In this document: in pieces, positions 1 to 12,465 of the stretch
Layout: every line of letters begins with the position of its first letter
Numbering within the stretch: position 1 is the first letter of the stretch
From: Cyrtodaria siliqua
Lineage: Eukaryota > Mollusca > Bivalvia > Adapedonta > Hiatellidae
Length of the DNA: 64,000 nucleotides
NCBI GenBank assembly: GCA_037043455.1
Contig: JAWPHD010010992.1
Location: 23,847-87,846 of the forward strand
Reading direction: 5' to 3'
Notes under the pieces: model-generated
Databases searched by the model: none
The model's input: the letters and a program-made list of their open reading frames with translations, nothing else
What the model was told of the DNA's origin: nothing
Made by a program: the position numbers and the translations under genes

Positions 1-225
1 GGAGCCACGTTATTGTTTTTCTGCCACTGCTCTTTTGATGCGAGAGAGATAGCACCTGAAACAATGCAGGGATCATGATGAAGACCTTTAATGAACATGA
101 ACAAAAAATGATAAAATGAACATGAATTTGGGGGGATTCTACCCCTCTCCCTCCAAAGGGATCTGCAGTGGCCGTATTCTTTGCCCCGTGACCAAACGGG
201 GCCCCCGGCAACCACACGGGGCTAT
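1..225. repeat. Dispersed repeat A, copy 1 (cut by window start)
   Basis: Closely matches 40533-40790 in the same orientation, sharing GGAGCCACGTTAT, AACAATGCAGGG, TGAAGACCTTTAATGA, GATCTGCAGTGGCC and CCACACGGGGCT. No coding potential was seen. Class unknown. Confidence 0.8.
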
Positions 226-490
226 AATATTCATAATAGCTAAATATTATTGACTAACACCGAACACAAAAGTAACTAACTGTGACACTGAGTTATGACG
301 TCATTAAAGTGGTGCTGACGTCGACATCATCTCGATAGCGTTCAATAAAACGCTATCAATAAAGCGAAGAATTTCGGTTAAAATCATGCACAGATGACTT
401 AAAATGATTATTTAACTGCTGTGTTCGATTATAGGGAAATCCATCACCATCACTCGATGGTAGACGTGTTTTGTTCGGTGTTTTTTTCAC

Positions 491-767
491 TTGTAACCGG
501 AGGCCCCGGGTTCAATCCTCCGTGGTGCCACTGAGTTTCGTCGGTGTGTTCTTGGGCAAGACACTTGCCCTTAGCCTCGTCCGTCGGATGGGGACGTAAA
601 CCAGGTGGTCCCGTGTATCGGTCTATCCTCCAAGCAAGTTAAAGAACCATAGGAATCTATTCGATAATAAGAGTAGGGCACGGTTCCCGGATTCCTATGT
701 ATCATTTCCCTCTCTCTAAGGGTGGCTCTAAATAACCTTTACTGTGTTGATGAGCCGTTAAACAACT
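491..767 (+). mobile_element. tRNA-derived SINE, copy 1 (5'-truncated head)
   Basis: Starts within a tRNA-like head (TTGTAACCGGAGGCC, then a box B-like GGGTTCAATCC), followed by a body with GAGTTTCGTCGGTGTGTTC and an end with TGTTGATGAGCCGTTAAACA. Shares the whole body with 11167-11490 (opposite strand) and part of it with 55573-55780. Confidence 0.8.
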
Positions 768-2146
768 TACAATATCATACGTCTACCATCTCCTACCATT
801 TCCCTATAATCGATCCCAGCAGTTAAATAATCTCTCTGTTTACTATTCACTTTTTGTTATTATAATATAACCCGTAGTCTCGTATCTCGTTCGCAATAGT
901 TTACACTGTTAACCATGACAGAGCAGGGGCGTTCCTGGGGCTAATTTAGGTATAAGCACCATCGAGTTTTGGATTCACAAATGTGCCTAACCCCCATATA
1001 CCTTCAGTTTTTATTGCATATTTCGCATTTTTAGCCATTTTTATATTTTTGCTTCTTTAATAGCCTGTACGCACGTGCGTACGCCCAGATACGCCCCTGC
1101 ATAGGATCCGCCTTTTGGATTTCTTCAATTATGAAAGCTGAAGGTAATTTTTAAATAAAACGAACACATGGCAATCTTGATTTTGTTTAATTGCAAGATA
1201 GTTTTTTCTGCATTTATCTAACTTGCATATTTGCTGTAAGTTGAATAGTTTTTGCAAAATTTTGATTATTTTCAACCACTGATACATTTCAAACTTTGGT
1301 AGAATAATATTAATTGAAATGTTAACACTTTGGTAAAATAAGAAAATTTGCATTACCTTTTATTTGAAAGTAAATTATCAATATTATTGGATTAACAAAC
1401 TATGGTTACGGTAGTACCTTTAAAAGTCAAGGCACATTATAATCAAAAACTAAGTATTAAAATATACAAAAAGATATAAAATATATACTTGCATCAGGTA
1501 ATCTATTTAATATTTTATTCAAGTTTTATATATATAATTCAAGTTTTTTTTTACTGCCTTTATATCCTCTGCTGTATTAAATACAGTTGTGTCTTATCAA
1601 TTACCCTTTTTGAACCCCTTCAAGGCCTGTTGTAACACCAAAAGTGTGCCATGAATTTTATAACTAATAAGCTGATTACATAACAGGGACACACCATAAA
1701 CCACTAATTGAGCAGCACCAAGTGCCAGTGATTGACAGCATGGGGTATTGAATCATATGCCACTGGTGAGGTCATGCTGGAATGAAAATTGATATATAGG
1801 GCCCTGGGTCATATCTTTACAACAATTACAGATATTAAATTGACTGCATTCAGCAGCTGAGACTAATTGTTTATTTTAATTAAAAAAATATATAAAAAAA
1901 AGAAAGGAAAAAAACACACATTAATAAGCTTTTTCTTCAAAAAGAACAGAAATGTGAAACATAGTTGAATCTAACACTTTGAGGAATTCAAAATGATTTA
2001 GTGTGTGCACAAATCCTGTATTGGTCTCTAAAATAAATAAAAAAAAAATTAAAAATCTCAGTCTTTATTAGTGGATTTCTAATAACAAGTTTAAAAATTA
2101 GCAGCATATAACCTGAACATTATTTCACCACTATAGTAAGCTACAA
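768..2146. other. AT-rich non-coding stretch
   Basis: No gene recognised. It holds a fragment at about 815-910 (TTTACTATTCACTTTTTG) related to a motif repeated inside the next element, and at 1165-1190 a short piece (CACATGGCAATCTTGATTTT) shared with the MITE at 42757-43070. Confidence 0.6.
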
Positions 2147-4120
2147 CAGGGAGTAAGTATACGGGGAGGAGAAACGGGTTCATAGACGCTCTAGTTTATC
2201 GATTTATGTTGTCGCGCCTAAAACGCCGCCATTAACTATTTACTATTTTATCGATACAGGTAAATCGATTGTAAGCGCGTTGCATGTGAAAAAGTTAAAC
2301 TTTCAGCCAACATCTCAAATTAGGCAGTTTTTACAGCCTCTTTTTTAAGGCTTTCTATAATAATCGACATCACGAAATTACCATCTTGACAAAGATAAAC
2401 ATGTCTACTATTCACTTTTTTGGTTATTATTAATGCCTAGTATAATCCATACTTCGTATCTCGTTTGCAATAGCTCCAGACCATTTTTAATTTGACAAAT
2501 TAAAAATTTCACCTGATATCTCAAAAGGCACATTTTCATCACCTCGTTTTAGGCTTTGTCTTATAATCACCACCTTGAAATTACCTTCTTGACAAAGATA
2601 AATATGCCTACTATTCACTTTTTGTTATTATTAATGCCTAAATAACCCGTAGTCTCGTATCTCGCTTGCAATAGCTACAATACCATGTATTCCCCGTCAC
2701 CATTTTTTATTTGGTGCAGCAGAGCCCCAGATAAGAATTGGTTTGATTTGCTTAAATACCCACCTATATTTTTGTCAATTGGGTATTTTAAAATACAACT
2801 GATTAAAAAAAAGTAATTCACTCATCAAATGTTTCGTTAATTGGGTATCAACACAAAATAGTACAAATAGGTACTTACAATAGTGTACTTTTCAGATCTT
2901 TATGTTGTGTGTTGTATGAGTCTCTGTTGTGGCTTCTATTTCACATGAATTTTTACCAACACATGAGAGGTTATATGGCGCCTAACAGGCATGAACCATC
3001 GAGATAAAACATGGGAAATGGGCCTAGAACCTTTTCACCCTGAACTGCAGAGTTGCTGAAAATTCTATCATAGAAACTCCATTTACACTGGAAAAATAAA
3101 CTGTAACTTCTAACTATGTTTTAACTGATTGTTTTATTTTCGCTGAATAGTTCACGATTCAGATTTATTCATCATCATCATTACTGACGACAATTAGCCA
3201 CGGATATTTAGTTTTCCAGTCTCTAACCGTTTTAGTAACTACACGATTGCCGTCGGATTTGTTACTGATGACAAAATATTGTTTAATACATTGTGAACAA
3301 TTGGAATTGACGGGTGAATACATATATCGATTAATTCCTCTATAATTCCCGAAACAACCCCGTCACCATCTAATGGTTTGGGAATTCCAAAATACCCTAC
3401 AATTTTGTTTTGCTATGTATTTTTTATACTTGCCTTTCTACAACCTCTTTTGACGGATGCCATTTTACACAAACGCTTGAAACTTACCAAGCCACATAGT
3501 GATCCAGACTTTATTTTATATTGGATTGGTTTACAAAATTACTATTTGTTCTATAGCGACATACTGTTAAATACTCCAGTAACGTCTACTAGACGGGTTC
3601 GCTAATTAACCGAGAGAATACAGAATGACGAAGATTTGTTTACATTCTACGAAAGTCAGAGACAACGTGCGATTACAATAATGGAAAACAGTTTGTACGC
3701 ACACATTTTTTAAATAATTGCTTAAATGGGATTTCATATGCTTTTTGGTACGCTTGATTTTAATTTCAATTTGGTTTTCCAGTGTTTTAATTGGGTAATT
3801 ACGCAAATACGCAGCTTATCTGGGGCTCTGGTGTAGAGTGGCGCCATCTTTGTTATACGGAACCGTCTGGTAAAATGTGCTTTTATACATGCAAACAAAT
3901 ACACGCTCTGTATCAGGACACAATGTGAATAAATAGTACTTATGTTTACATTGCGCACCTTTGTTGAGTTTGTAAGTGTAATAATTTATGAGAATTTGCT
4001 GTTTTTCACACACGCACGAAACAACCAGTAGTCATTTTCACGCAGTAGTGAAACACACGCGCGACAACATAAAACGGCAAAACGATCCGCTTCTCCTCCC
4101 CGTATACTTAATACTCCCTG
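2147..4120. mobile_element. Non-autonomous TIR element with CAGGG ends and 7-bp flanking duplication
   Basis: Left end CAGGGAGTAAGTATACGGGG and its inverted counterpart at 4089-4120 (with a 3-base insertion) form TIRs of about 30 bp. GCTACAA flanks both sides (2140-2146 and 4121-4127), consistent with target-site duplication. CAGGG termini recall hAT elements, but their usual duplication is 8 bp, so the superfamily is not certain. Inside are two copies of a roughly 110-bp motif (near 2390-2480 and 2585-2680) and dispersed repeat B (2961-3092). No transposase frame is present. Confidence 0.75.
2961..3092. repeat. Dispersed repeat B, copy 1
   Basis: Shares GGTTATATGGCGCCTAACAGG, the ATCGAGATAAAA region and CTGCAGAGTTGCTG with 40375-40532, where it directly precedes repeat A; the two probably belong to one larger repeat family. 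Confidence 0.75.
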
Positions 4121-4175
4121 GCTACAATAAGTACATATGTGTACTCACAGACACTGTAGTAGCTGACAGGTAGTA

Positions 4176-6339
4176 CAGTGTTCGACACTAATGCACCTAT
4201 CAATATTTTGCCCCAGGGGGGGGGCGGCGGGCAGACCCAGGGGAATTAGACAATCCTTTCTTTTTGGGGTCTAATTCCCCACCCTAGAGCCAATAATTTT
4301 GTCTAAATCCCCATAGTGGGAGATCCTTAAATTGTGAATCAAATGCCCCGGGGGTGAAGCAAGCTAGCGCCAATATTGCCAGTTTAGCATTTTTCCACCA
4401 TGAACTGGCTACAAATCAGCCAAAACAATGTCAGCAATTCGACAGTTTAACCAATGGTTTATGGAGAAAAACCTAGCATCAATTTAATACTTTAGTATTC
4501 TGATAGTGATGGCCCCCTTTAGTAAGAGATCTCGGTGCACAACAGATAAAACTTGAAGCTGCGTTCATGGATCACATGTGCCCTTTTGTCACCAAAAAAA
4601 TGCAATTGACATATATACAGGTGCGAATCTAAGTGCCTCCCCTATTTTGGTGCTCACTCGGTGAATTAAAACTCGATAATCAACAAAAAGCAACAATTAT
4701 CCTCTATTTAATTTGGGTCCTGGACATTTTTGTTAAGAAGGTAGGCATAGGCCGTAGGGTTGCTTGAAACATAGAATATTTTGCATTATTTTTATTACAC
4801 CATCACCACAGCATACAGTACTGAAAGATTAAATTTGCTGGTATACAATTTATGAGTTCACAATTAATTACCTTTTTTGATATAACATTAACTGTTGCAG
4901 CATATTAAAAACCTGAAAAAAAGATGTACCAAAAAAGGAAAAAAGTGATTTATTCTTATATAAATGTTATTTACAGTTTAATACACTGCCTACAAATATG
5001 AAGTTTATTTAGCATACAATATCGAAAACACAGCACACACAACTTTAATATCGCATGAACATACTGTTTTTAATATTTCTATGAAATAACCAAAATGTAC
5101 AAGGAGAGTATTAAATCCAAATAATGTGGCCAATGAGTGGGTCTATATTTTATATGAAATGGTAAAATTTATTTACTTTTTATATTTAAACCTACATATT
5201 TTTGGAAATCAATTACATAAGGCTTAAAAACATTTTTTCTATTTTCGTAACAAATTCGTCTATCTTCCTTTGATTGGGACCGTGAAGGTCATCGCGAAAA
5301 CACACGACAATAGAATGGCATTACGAAGAAAATACAACAGAAATGAATAAGAACATTTCCTGTATACCTTTAAATATCTTAGACAGGTCTGGGGATATTA
5401 CCCCAACCCAATCACACATGTCTTGGACAGAAAAATGTGATTTAAACGCTTCCATTTTTTTCAACATTTCCGCCATTTTGTTAATACAAATGGTTTGTCT
5501 AAATCCCGGGTACCGAGTCGTAAAATCCGGCCAGTCTATTTCCCGGGACCCGGAATAATTCGGCGTGTCAAACTCCCGCCTATCGGGGACCGTCTTCTTG
5601 TCTAAAGTCCCCTGTATGCCCGCCGCCCCCCCCCCTGGGGCAAAATATTGATAGGTGCATAACGCTAGCCCGATAGCCCGGGGCTAGTAAAAGTGACAAT
5701 CGGGCTAGCACGGACGATCGTCTAGCTAGCCCGATTGGCTAGTAGATTATAGAACAAACACGTACCCAATTTGCGATGGCATTATATAAATAAAATTCTC
5801 AAGCACTGTTAATCATTAATGTTCTGCAGATTATCGCTTAAAACTGCTGCTCTTTTAGTCCGCGTAAAACGACATTTGTTTTCTTTTTGCGTGATACCAG
5901 CCCGATACCGAGTCACACAAACGCTTGTAACTACGCCTTATAAACTAGACAGCTTTTCTCAAGCGTTTTTATGTCCATGATTACAGCAGTTGTTTCCGCT
6001 TCCGTCGGAAAACGCCGCGAATTATGAACTTTTTATAAAGGTGCAAACATGGATCGCTTTTTGGGGCTTTCTCCACCAGCCAAAAAACAAAAAACTCTTA
6101 TCATAATAATTTCTTATTTCTGTGTTTCTAATGTACATTGTTCAGAAATACTATAATAAATTAAAATAATAATCATCTGATTTGTGTTGTTATTGTATAA
6201 CCAACCCCGTCAAATCAATATACAATGAGGATTTGGTACCGTTTGTAGCAGGGCTAGTAGAAATTAAGGGGGGCTAGTGAAATTCCAAACCAACTAGCCC
6301 CCGGGGCTAGTTGGTCCAAAAAGTTAGTGTCGAACACTG
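4176..6339. mobile_element. Outer TIR element interrupted by another element; CTAGCCC subterminal repeats
   Basis: Ends are a perfect 16-bp inverted pair, CAGTGTTCGACACTAA (4176-4191) and TTAGTGTCGAACACTG (6324-6339). TAGTA flanks both sides (4171-4175, 6340-6344), a candidate 5-bp target-site duplication. The right part is rich in CTAGCCC/GGGCTAG copies (about nine between 5663 and 6312), the kind of subterminal cluster often bound by transposases. No transposase is encoded. The inner element at 4192-5659 split it next to its left terminus. Confidence 0.8.
4192..5659. mobile_element. Inner TIR element nested in 4176-6339
   Basis: Left end TGCACCTATCAATATTTTGC and its inverted copy at 5640-5659 continue inward as a TIR of about 45 bp through a G-run/C-run and GCGGCGGGCA. 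TAA flanks each side (4189-4191, 5660-5662), a 3-bp target duplication. The interior is AT-rich with no transposase. It inserted into the outer element, so it is the younger of the two. Confidence 0.82.
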
Positions 6340-6344
6340 TAGTA

Positions 6345-7832
6345 TGTGGATATTTTATTGTTATTCAAATAAAGAAAGCGCCATAGTATCTAACAACACA
6401 TTTAGTAAATTATGATCTGCAACCTGTCCCCATACACTGTCACAGGCAACTGTCATTAAGATTTATTCCCTTCCACGCAGACATTAGTCGGCAGCCATAT
6501 TGATCTGGTACCCTTCCCCTACTGCGCTCGCTATTATCTCTTCGAGCCAGGGGGTTATGGGTACCAGACCAATATGGAGCCATATTGAAACCAAATTTGA
6601 CGGTTGTAAACAAAAGAGAACATGTAGCTTCCATTGAATTAACTGGTAAGAAAATAATTAGCATTCATTATCTGCGGTGACGACTAAATGATTCTTGGTC
6701 TAGTTTTGTACGCAACTGCCGTTAGAGTTGTTGTTTACAGAGTGACTGTGTTTAGGCACGGGGTCTTCCGACTAAAGATTTGGACCAGTTTTTCAACGTT
6801 TCGATGACGATTTCTCAACGTTTCGATGACGATTTCTCATTACTGTATTGAGCGATATTAAAATATATCCTCGACCTCTTAGTTTACGACCACTTAACGG
6901 CAGTTGGCTACGTATCTCAATAATACATTATATATTTGACATAATATGATGTTAGCTAAAATAAAAAAATAAAACTGCAACAAAAACTACCACGACTTTG
7001 ATTACATTTTGTTTATTTTCCATCCGAAAACATTTGTAAATGGATGACCTCAACTTGTTTGTTTCCAGGGAACGACATGTGTTTCCGATCACCTTATTTA
7101 TTATAGCTTTTATCCCGAGATGCAGTATTTTCATAGGGGCAATTTTATGCAAATGTGTTGACCTAAATTCACACTAACTGGCAGCGTAGAACCATTTTTT
7201 AATTTAACATGTTAACAAGAAGAAACAAACCCGTACTTATTTTCTATGAAATAAATATGACTAACACAAACACCGATATTGCTTCATGGTTTATTCAGGT
7301 ACCCCACCCTTGATATTACCCATTTACTACTTCTCATTTTACGAGTAAATACAACTTGTTAATGTCTAATGAAAGGTGAAGGATTAAATCATCATTGCAT
7401 TATAAATAATTTTATTTTGTGTACGTTTGCTTTAAAACGGGATACATTTAATGACGAAAACACTGGTAAAGAGATCAACTATCCATAGGAAAATTATCAA
7501 TAGCCTTAAAAAACCTTATTATTTGCAATTGTTGCCTGTTGTTGTGTAGAACTATTCATTTAGCAGACGATCATGAAATATGATGACGAAATTTGCATAA
7601 TAAACGTGCGCAGACGTAATTTCCGCCGTCGGTCGAAATCACATGGTGGTCGAAAACAGATAGAAAGACGATATACCAATGTTGGACACCTTGAACACTT
7701 GGTTATAGGAGGCATGTAGAGTTAAATGATTTGCTCTTTTAATTAAAACAATTTTCAGCATAGACTGAGCTTAGTGAGAATGACCTGGTATTTACCGACA
7801 AAGCACATGAGCCGGACCCCTATGGTCGATAT
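6345..7832. other. Unassigned non-coding sequence
   Basis: No gene seen. A short inverted pair around GGTACC lies near 6508-6585 (TGATCTGGTACCC ... GGGTACCAGACCA), and ACGTTTCGATGACGATTTCTC is repeated in tandem near 6797-6838. Confidence 0.5.
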
Positions 7833-10001
7833 GGTCAGATACCACTATTGATTTGGGGCTTCTGATTGGTTGAAAAAAGTATAGGGTCTATTAGGGCATA
7901 TAGTCAGATTGTAAGGTAGATTCTGATTGGATTAAATTACCCAAATCATAACAAATCCCCATAAAACATCAAAATATTATGTTTCCATCATAAAACATGT
8001 TGATTTAGGATATTTTGACTGAAATTTGCATTTTTATGGATACAATTTTACTGAGAGTATATTTGCAAAAAGTAAAATTTCTTTACTGCCATTCTGGGGG
8101 TGGCCACCTTCAGTGAACTATTAGAGGCTGAAAGCATCAGATTATCCCCAATTTGCTGGTCATTTTTGAGTGTCTCTAAGATAGTTCTGTAAAAACAGTT
8201 AGGTTTTTTCATCCGTTCCGATATAGGAATATGGGTTGTAGGCCAAAAGGCTATAATGGAGACCTATGGGAAATGCAATAGTGGTATATGACCTAAAGCT
8301 AGATTCTGCATGTGGTAAAAGTGAAAAGAGACATACTTTTTTTCTAACACAATGATTTGAAAGTTTGAGAAATGTTGAATTATGTTGTATTTTGACTTTT
8401 CTTGTAACTTTTTAAATGATTTTTAAATATTTGAAAGTTTTATGATGCAATATAGGTAATTTAAATTCTTTTATTAGGGTTGTGGACACAAAATTAGCCA
8501 TACCTGACACCTGGTATACACAATTGGCCTGTAATGCACCTATTTGACACAATTAAAGGTATATCTAGTAAGTTTATTAATTTATGAGGGCTTTGCATAC
8601 ATTTTTTTGGCAAAAATGTCAGAAAGCGACAAGCTGCGTCTGTCTGCTAAGATGTTGAAAAGGCGCTTATGTCTGTTTTGAAAAAGCTGTTGAGGTAAAC
8701 TCTGACTCTGAGTTCATCGCGTCTTGAGGGTTAGTGTTGATATGCAAATATGTTATGCGGTTTAATACATTTTACAAATTAAATAATTTAGTTGGCAAAA
8801 AATATGACATTTTCTTTTTTTTTTAAAGTTTTTATCTACCCCACCCCCTTCATTTTAATGAATTTTCATGGATCTGTACTGTCAACAGTGCTTTTTGGCT
8901 GCATGGCTGCATGAAAATGACCTGTAAAGGTGGCACAAACAATATCTAATAAAAAAATACATTAAATTGTACAATTACAGGCAATCTTGTGTAATGAGCA
9001 TATTGTAAAACATGGCATGGCCTTAAAAATGGAGTTGGGGAGAATATTCTCAGAATTATTTTTTGTCATTTTTAAAGTGAAAAGTTGCATTTTCTTGATG
9101 GTTTCACATATATAAACTGCTGCATAATGTTAATTAATCCATTTGAAGGCAGAGTTTGAATATATACAAAAACAATGGCATTTTTTGGTAAAATCTGCTA
9201 TTTTGAGCCCTGAAAATCACAAATATCATTTTTCAGTAGAAATGATTTTCAAGAGAGCTTCAACTGGTTGAAAATCACATGTTATTGATGAAATCAATTC
9301 AAAATCACTTTATTTGAAACAAAAGATCGGAACGGTTGTCGAGATATGGCATTTTGAAGATTCTGGATTTACGCGTAAAAATCGCATGAATTTGACATCA
9401 GCCGAAGCCCTTTAAAGCCCTCATAATTTGTAGAAAAGTATTTTTTTCTAAAATCAAAAGACACAGTTTTCCTCAGAATGAATGTATGAAACAATTTAGC
9501 CAGAAAAAACAAACTTCAGTTAGGTTTGAATGTCTATTTAGGTCAGATACCACTATTGATTTGGGGCTTCTGATTGGTTGAAAAAAGTATAGGGTCTATT
9601 AGGGCATATAGTCAGATTGTAAGGTAGATTCTGATTGGATTAAATTACCCAAATCATAACAAATCCCCATAAAACATCAAAATATTATGTTTCCATCATA
9701 AAACATGTTGATTTAGGATATTTTGACTGAAATTTGCATTTTTATGGATACAATTTTACTGAGAGTATATTTGCAAAAAGTAAAATTTCTTTACTGCCAT
9801 TCTGGGGGTGGCCACCTTCAGTGAACTATTAGAGGCTGAAAGCATCAGATTATCCCCAATTTGCTGGTCATTTTTGAGTGTCTCTAAGATAGTTCTGTAA
9901 AAACAGTTAGGTTTTTTCATCCGTTCCGATATAGGAATATGGGTTGTAGGCCAAAAGGCTATAATGGAGACCTATGGGAAATGCAATAGTGGTATATGAC
10001 C
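7833..10001. mobile_element. 2.17-kb element bounded by identical 461-bp direct repeats (LTR-like or composite)
   Basis: 7833-8293 and 9541-10001 look identical over 461 bp and lie in direct orientation around 1,247 bp without a long reading frame. ATAT precedes the left copy (7829-7832) and follows the right one (10002-10005), a 4-bp duplication of the whole unit; the inner flanks do not match as independent insertions would. Each repeat itself has short inverted ends (GGTCAGATACCACTATTG against GGTCATATACCACTATTG). Either a miniature LTR-type element without TG..CA ends, or two TIR elements moving as one. Confidence 0.7.
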
Positions 10002-10005
10002 ATAT

Positions 10006-11166
10006 GTGTAACCCTTGATGTTACAGCGAAAACCAATGACAATAAAATATCTGCATCTACTTATAATTTATATTTTAATTTAGCAGACTGATTATAGCTA
10101 AAATATGCCGTATCTGCAAAAAAAGTATGCATACAAACTATGTAAGTATTATACATTACCTGTATTGTTAGCTCCAAAACAGAAACTATTGAGATAAAAT
10201 TGTCACGTCATTGAAAAACGAACATTATCCAAAATGTATGTAAAGAGATCAGTTTCGTTGAATTCCTTTAATAGGGAATTATTAACATCAGCCGATTAAA
10301 CACTGCACTAATAACAAATAAATGCTAAAGCAAATATGTGCTTGACTAAAATATATTTTTTTGAAAAATAATCTTGAAAATGTTAAGTTCTAAGAATCAT
10401 ATATTATAGCAGATAAAAAAATGTACTTTTCACTGCCAAAATGGTCATAAATGGTACCCGGTTTTACAATGAGAATTGTTATAGGAATGAGAAGAAGCTA
10501 TTTGTTTTTATGCTTGCACCACAGACGTTGAAAAAAAGGTATTTATTGATAATACTATAATTGCAAATTTCCCAAAATTGGTAAAAAGGCCTGCAATAGC
10601 CTGAATAAAGGAAAATGTACGGGTTTTCATTGACTAGCATGGTGTTCTGTGGTATCACAGTACTGAAACGGTTTGACGAACAAAAACGAAACTGTAAACA
10701 ATAGATCTAGTCTGAATAGAAGAAAAGGGAAACTCAAATGCTTTCTGTGACCCTTCTACTAAATTGTTATGATATAAATGTTATAACATTTTACGTAAAC
10801 ATGTCAGAATCAAGGTATGCACATATTGTGTATTTCGTATTTGTAAGTAACTGTTATAAGATTCAATGATTGACCATTTCTAGAAACAATAATGTACAAC
10901 ACTCATCAGACTAAAAAATAATGTCATTAATGAATTGTATTGCCTTCAAGGTAATTGGAAACTGCATTTATGGAGAATAGGGGTGATGAATTTTAAAGAA
11001 AAGGAAATTGTCAACATGTTTACATTATTTTGATGAACTATCCTTTTATTTATGATAAATATACTATCTTTTTAATTATTTTATTATAAAGTCATCAACT
11101 CTATTTATAAATTAATTATCATAATTTATGCATACTGTCATGAGAACGGGAGTATTTTGAAGGTAA
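10006..11166. other. AT-rich non-coding sequence
   Basis: Nothing recognisable as a gene or known repeat; open frames are short and lack family similarity. Confidence 0.5.
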
Positions 11167-11490
11167 TTGAATTGAATTGAATGTTGTTTAACGGCTCATC
11201 AACACAGTATAGGTTATTCAGAGCCGCCCCATAGAGAGGGGAAGGATACAAGGAATCCGGGAACCTGCAATACTCTTATTATCTAATAGATTCCTATGGT
11301 TCTTTAACTTGCTCGGAGGATAGACCGATACACAAGACCGCCCGGTTTACATCCCCATCCGACGGACGGGGCTAGGCAAAAGTGTCTTGCCCAAGAACAC
11401 ACCGACGAAACTCAGTGGCATCACGGAGGATTGAAGCCGGGGCCTCCGGTTACAAATCCGCCGCGCTACCGACTGCGCCATGCCAGCCCC
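11167..11490 (-). mobile_element. tRNA-derived SINE, most complete copy
   Basis: On the minus strand it starts near 11490 with a tRNA-like head: box A-like TGGCGCAGTCGGTAGCGCGG and box B-like GGCTTCAATCC. The body with GAGTTTCGTCGGTGTGTTC follows, and the end is TGTTGATGAGCCGTTAAACA plus short CAATT repeats. The internal RNA polymerase III promoter boxes appear mostly intact. The frames that overlap it on both strands are not genes. Confidence 0.85.
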
Positions 11491-12152
11491 CTTTATTTCG
11501 AAGGTTACAAACAAAGAAAATGTCTGATATTTTTCTCTTTGGTGAGTTTTATGCATACGTCATGTTGTGTGGTGTAAAAAAAAAGAGAAAGAAAAATGGT
11601 TTCCGCCCAATACTGAACTTCCGTGAGTTAGGATTGAGAAATTGAAGCAACTTGGTGAGTGGGTTATATGGAAAGAAATATTAAAAAAAATGTCGCGGGT
11701 AGCTTAGGGAAATCCTGGTTTAAGTTGAATTTCCATCTTTCTTGTTTCTTCAATAAAATCAGACTTGGCCTAAGGTTATCTTCAGACGTATTCCAGCTCA
11801 TTAATACTAAGGTATTTTGCATTGTCTTTTTACAGAAGTACCTGTCCAAGGAGGATTTGATTGATGCTTTGACTGTTATATGAAGGACATGGTACGTTAT
11901 TAAGTACTTGGATTAAAATCCATCCCCCATGATGCAAATAAGTGATATATTTTACTGGTATGTCATTTTATATACATGTACAGTAAAATGAGAATCGAAC
12001 CCATACCAGACACTTTGGGTAAACCTGAGGTGACTGGTACCTTAGGTTCACCATCATACATAACAGACAAATTCAATAACCTATAAGCAAACTCATAACT
12101 GGCCATAACAAAAAAAAAATGTTTGACCTATGTTTATGAAACTTCACATACA
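11491..12152. other. Non-coding stretch with a weak exon-like segment
   Basis: No confirmed gene. At 11788-11836 a T-rich tract ends in CTTTTTACAG, followed by an open segment reading KYLSKEDLIDALTVI and a stop at 11881-11883. It could be a terminal exon of an unknown plus-strand gene or chance; no homology was recognised. Confidence 0.3.
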
Positions 12153-12465
12153 TACCGTATTGTTCCTTTTTAACGCCCCCGGGGGCGTTACATTTTTCAA
12201 AAGGGGGGCGTTTATTAAAGTGTAAACTGATCATTCATTGAGCCTTATGTAACTCTATTATAACTCTAAAACCCTTAGTGCACTATACTTAAAATACACA
12301 TGGATAAAAGTTTTTGTGGATATATTAGTTGTGTTATGCGAATTAATACCACTTTTTAAGGTAAGGTTTTTCACTTTATGCACAGTGGGTGGAGGTGTTT
12401 ACTCACGGTGCCTGGGGGGAGGGGCATATATTAGGGAGGGGGCGTTAAAAAGGAACAATATGGTA
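12153..12465. mobile_element. MITE with ~27-bp TIRs
   Basis: Begins TACCGTATTGTTCCTTTTTA and ends with its inverted copy at about 12439-12465 with few mismatches. The ends continue into GGGGGCGTT motifs. About 313 bp, no coding sequence. Confidence 0.8.

Noticed and set aside
11788..11883. Terminal exon of a plus-strand gene
   Set aside because: The acceptor looks fair, but the 15-codon segment has no recognisable homology or partner exon, so it is only mentioned under the non-coding stretch.
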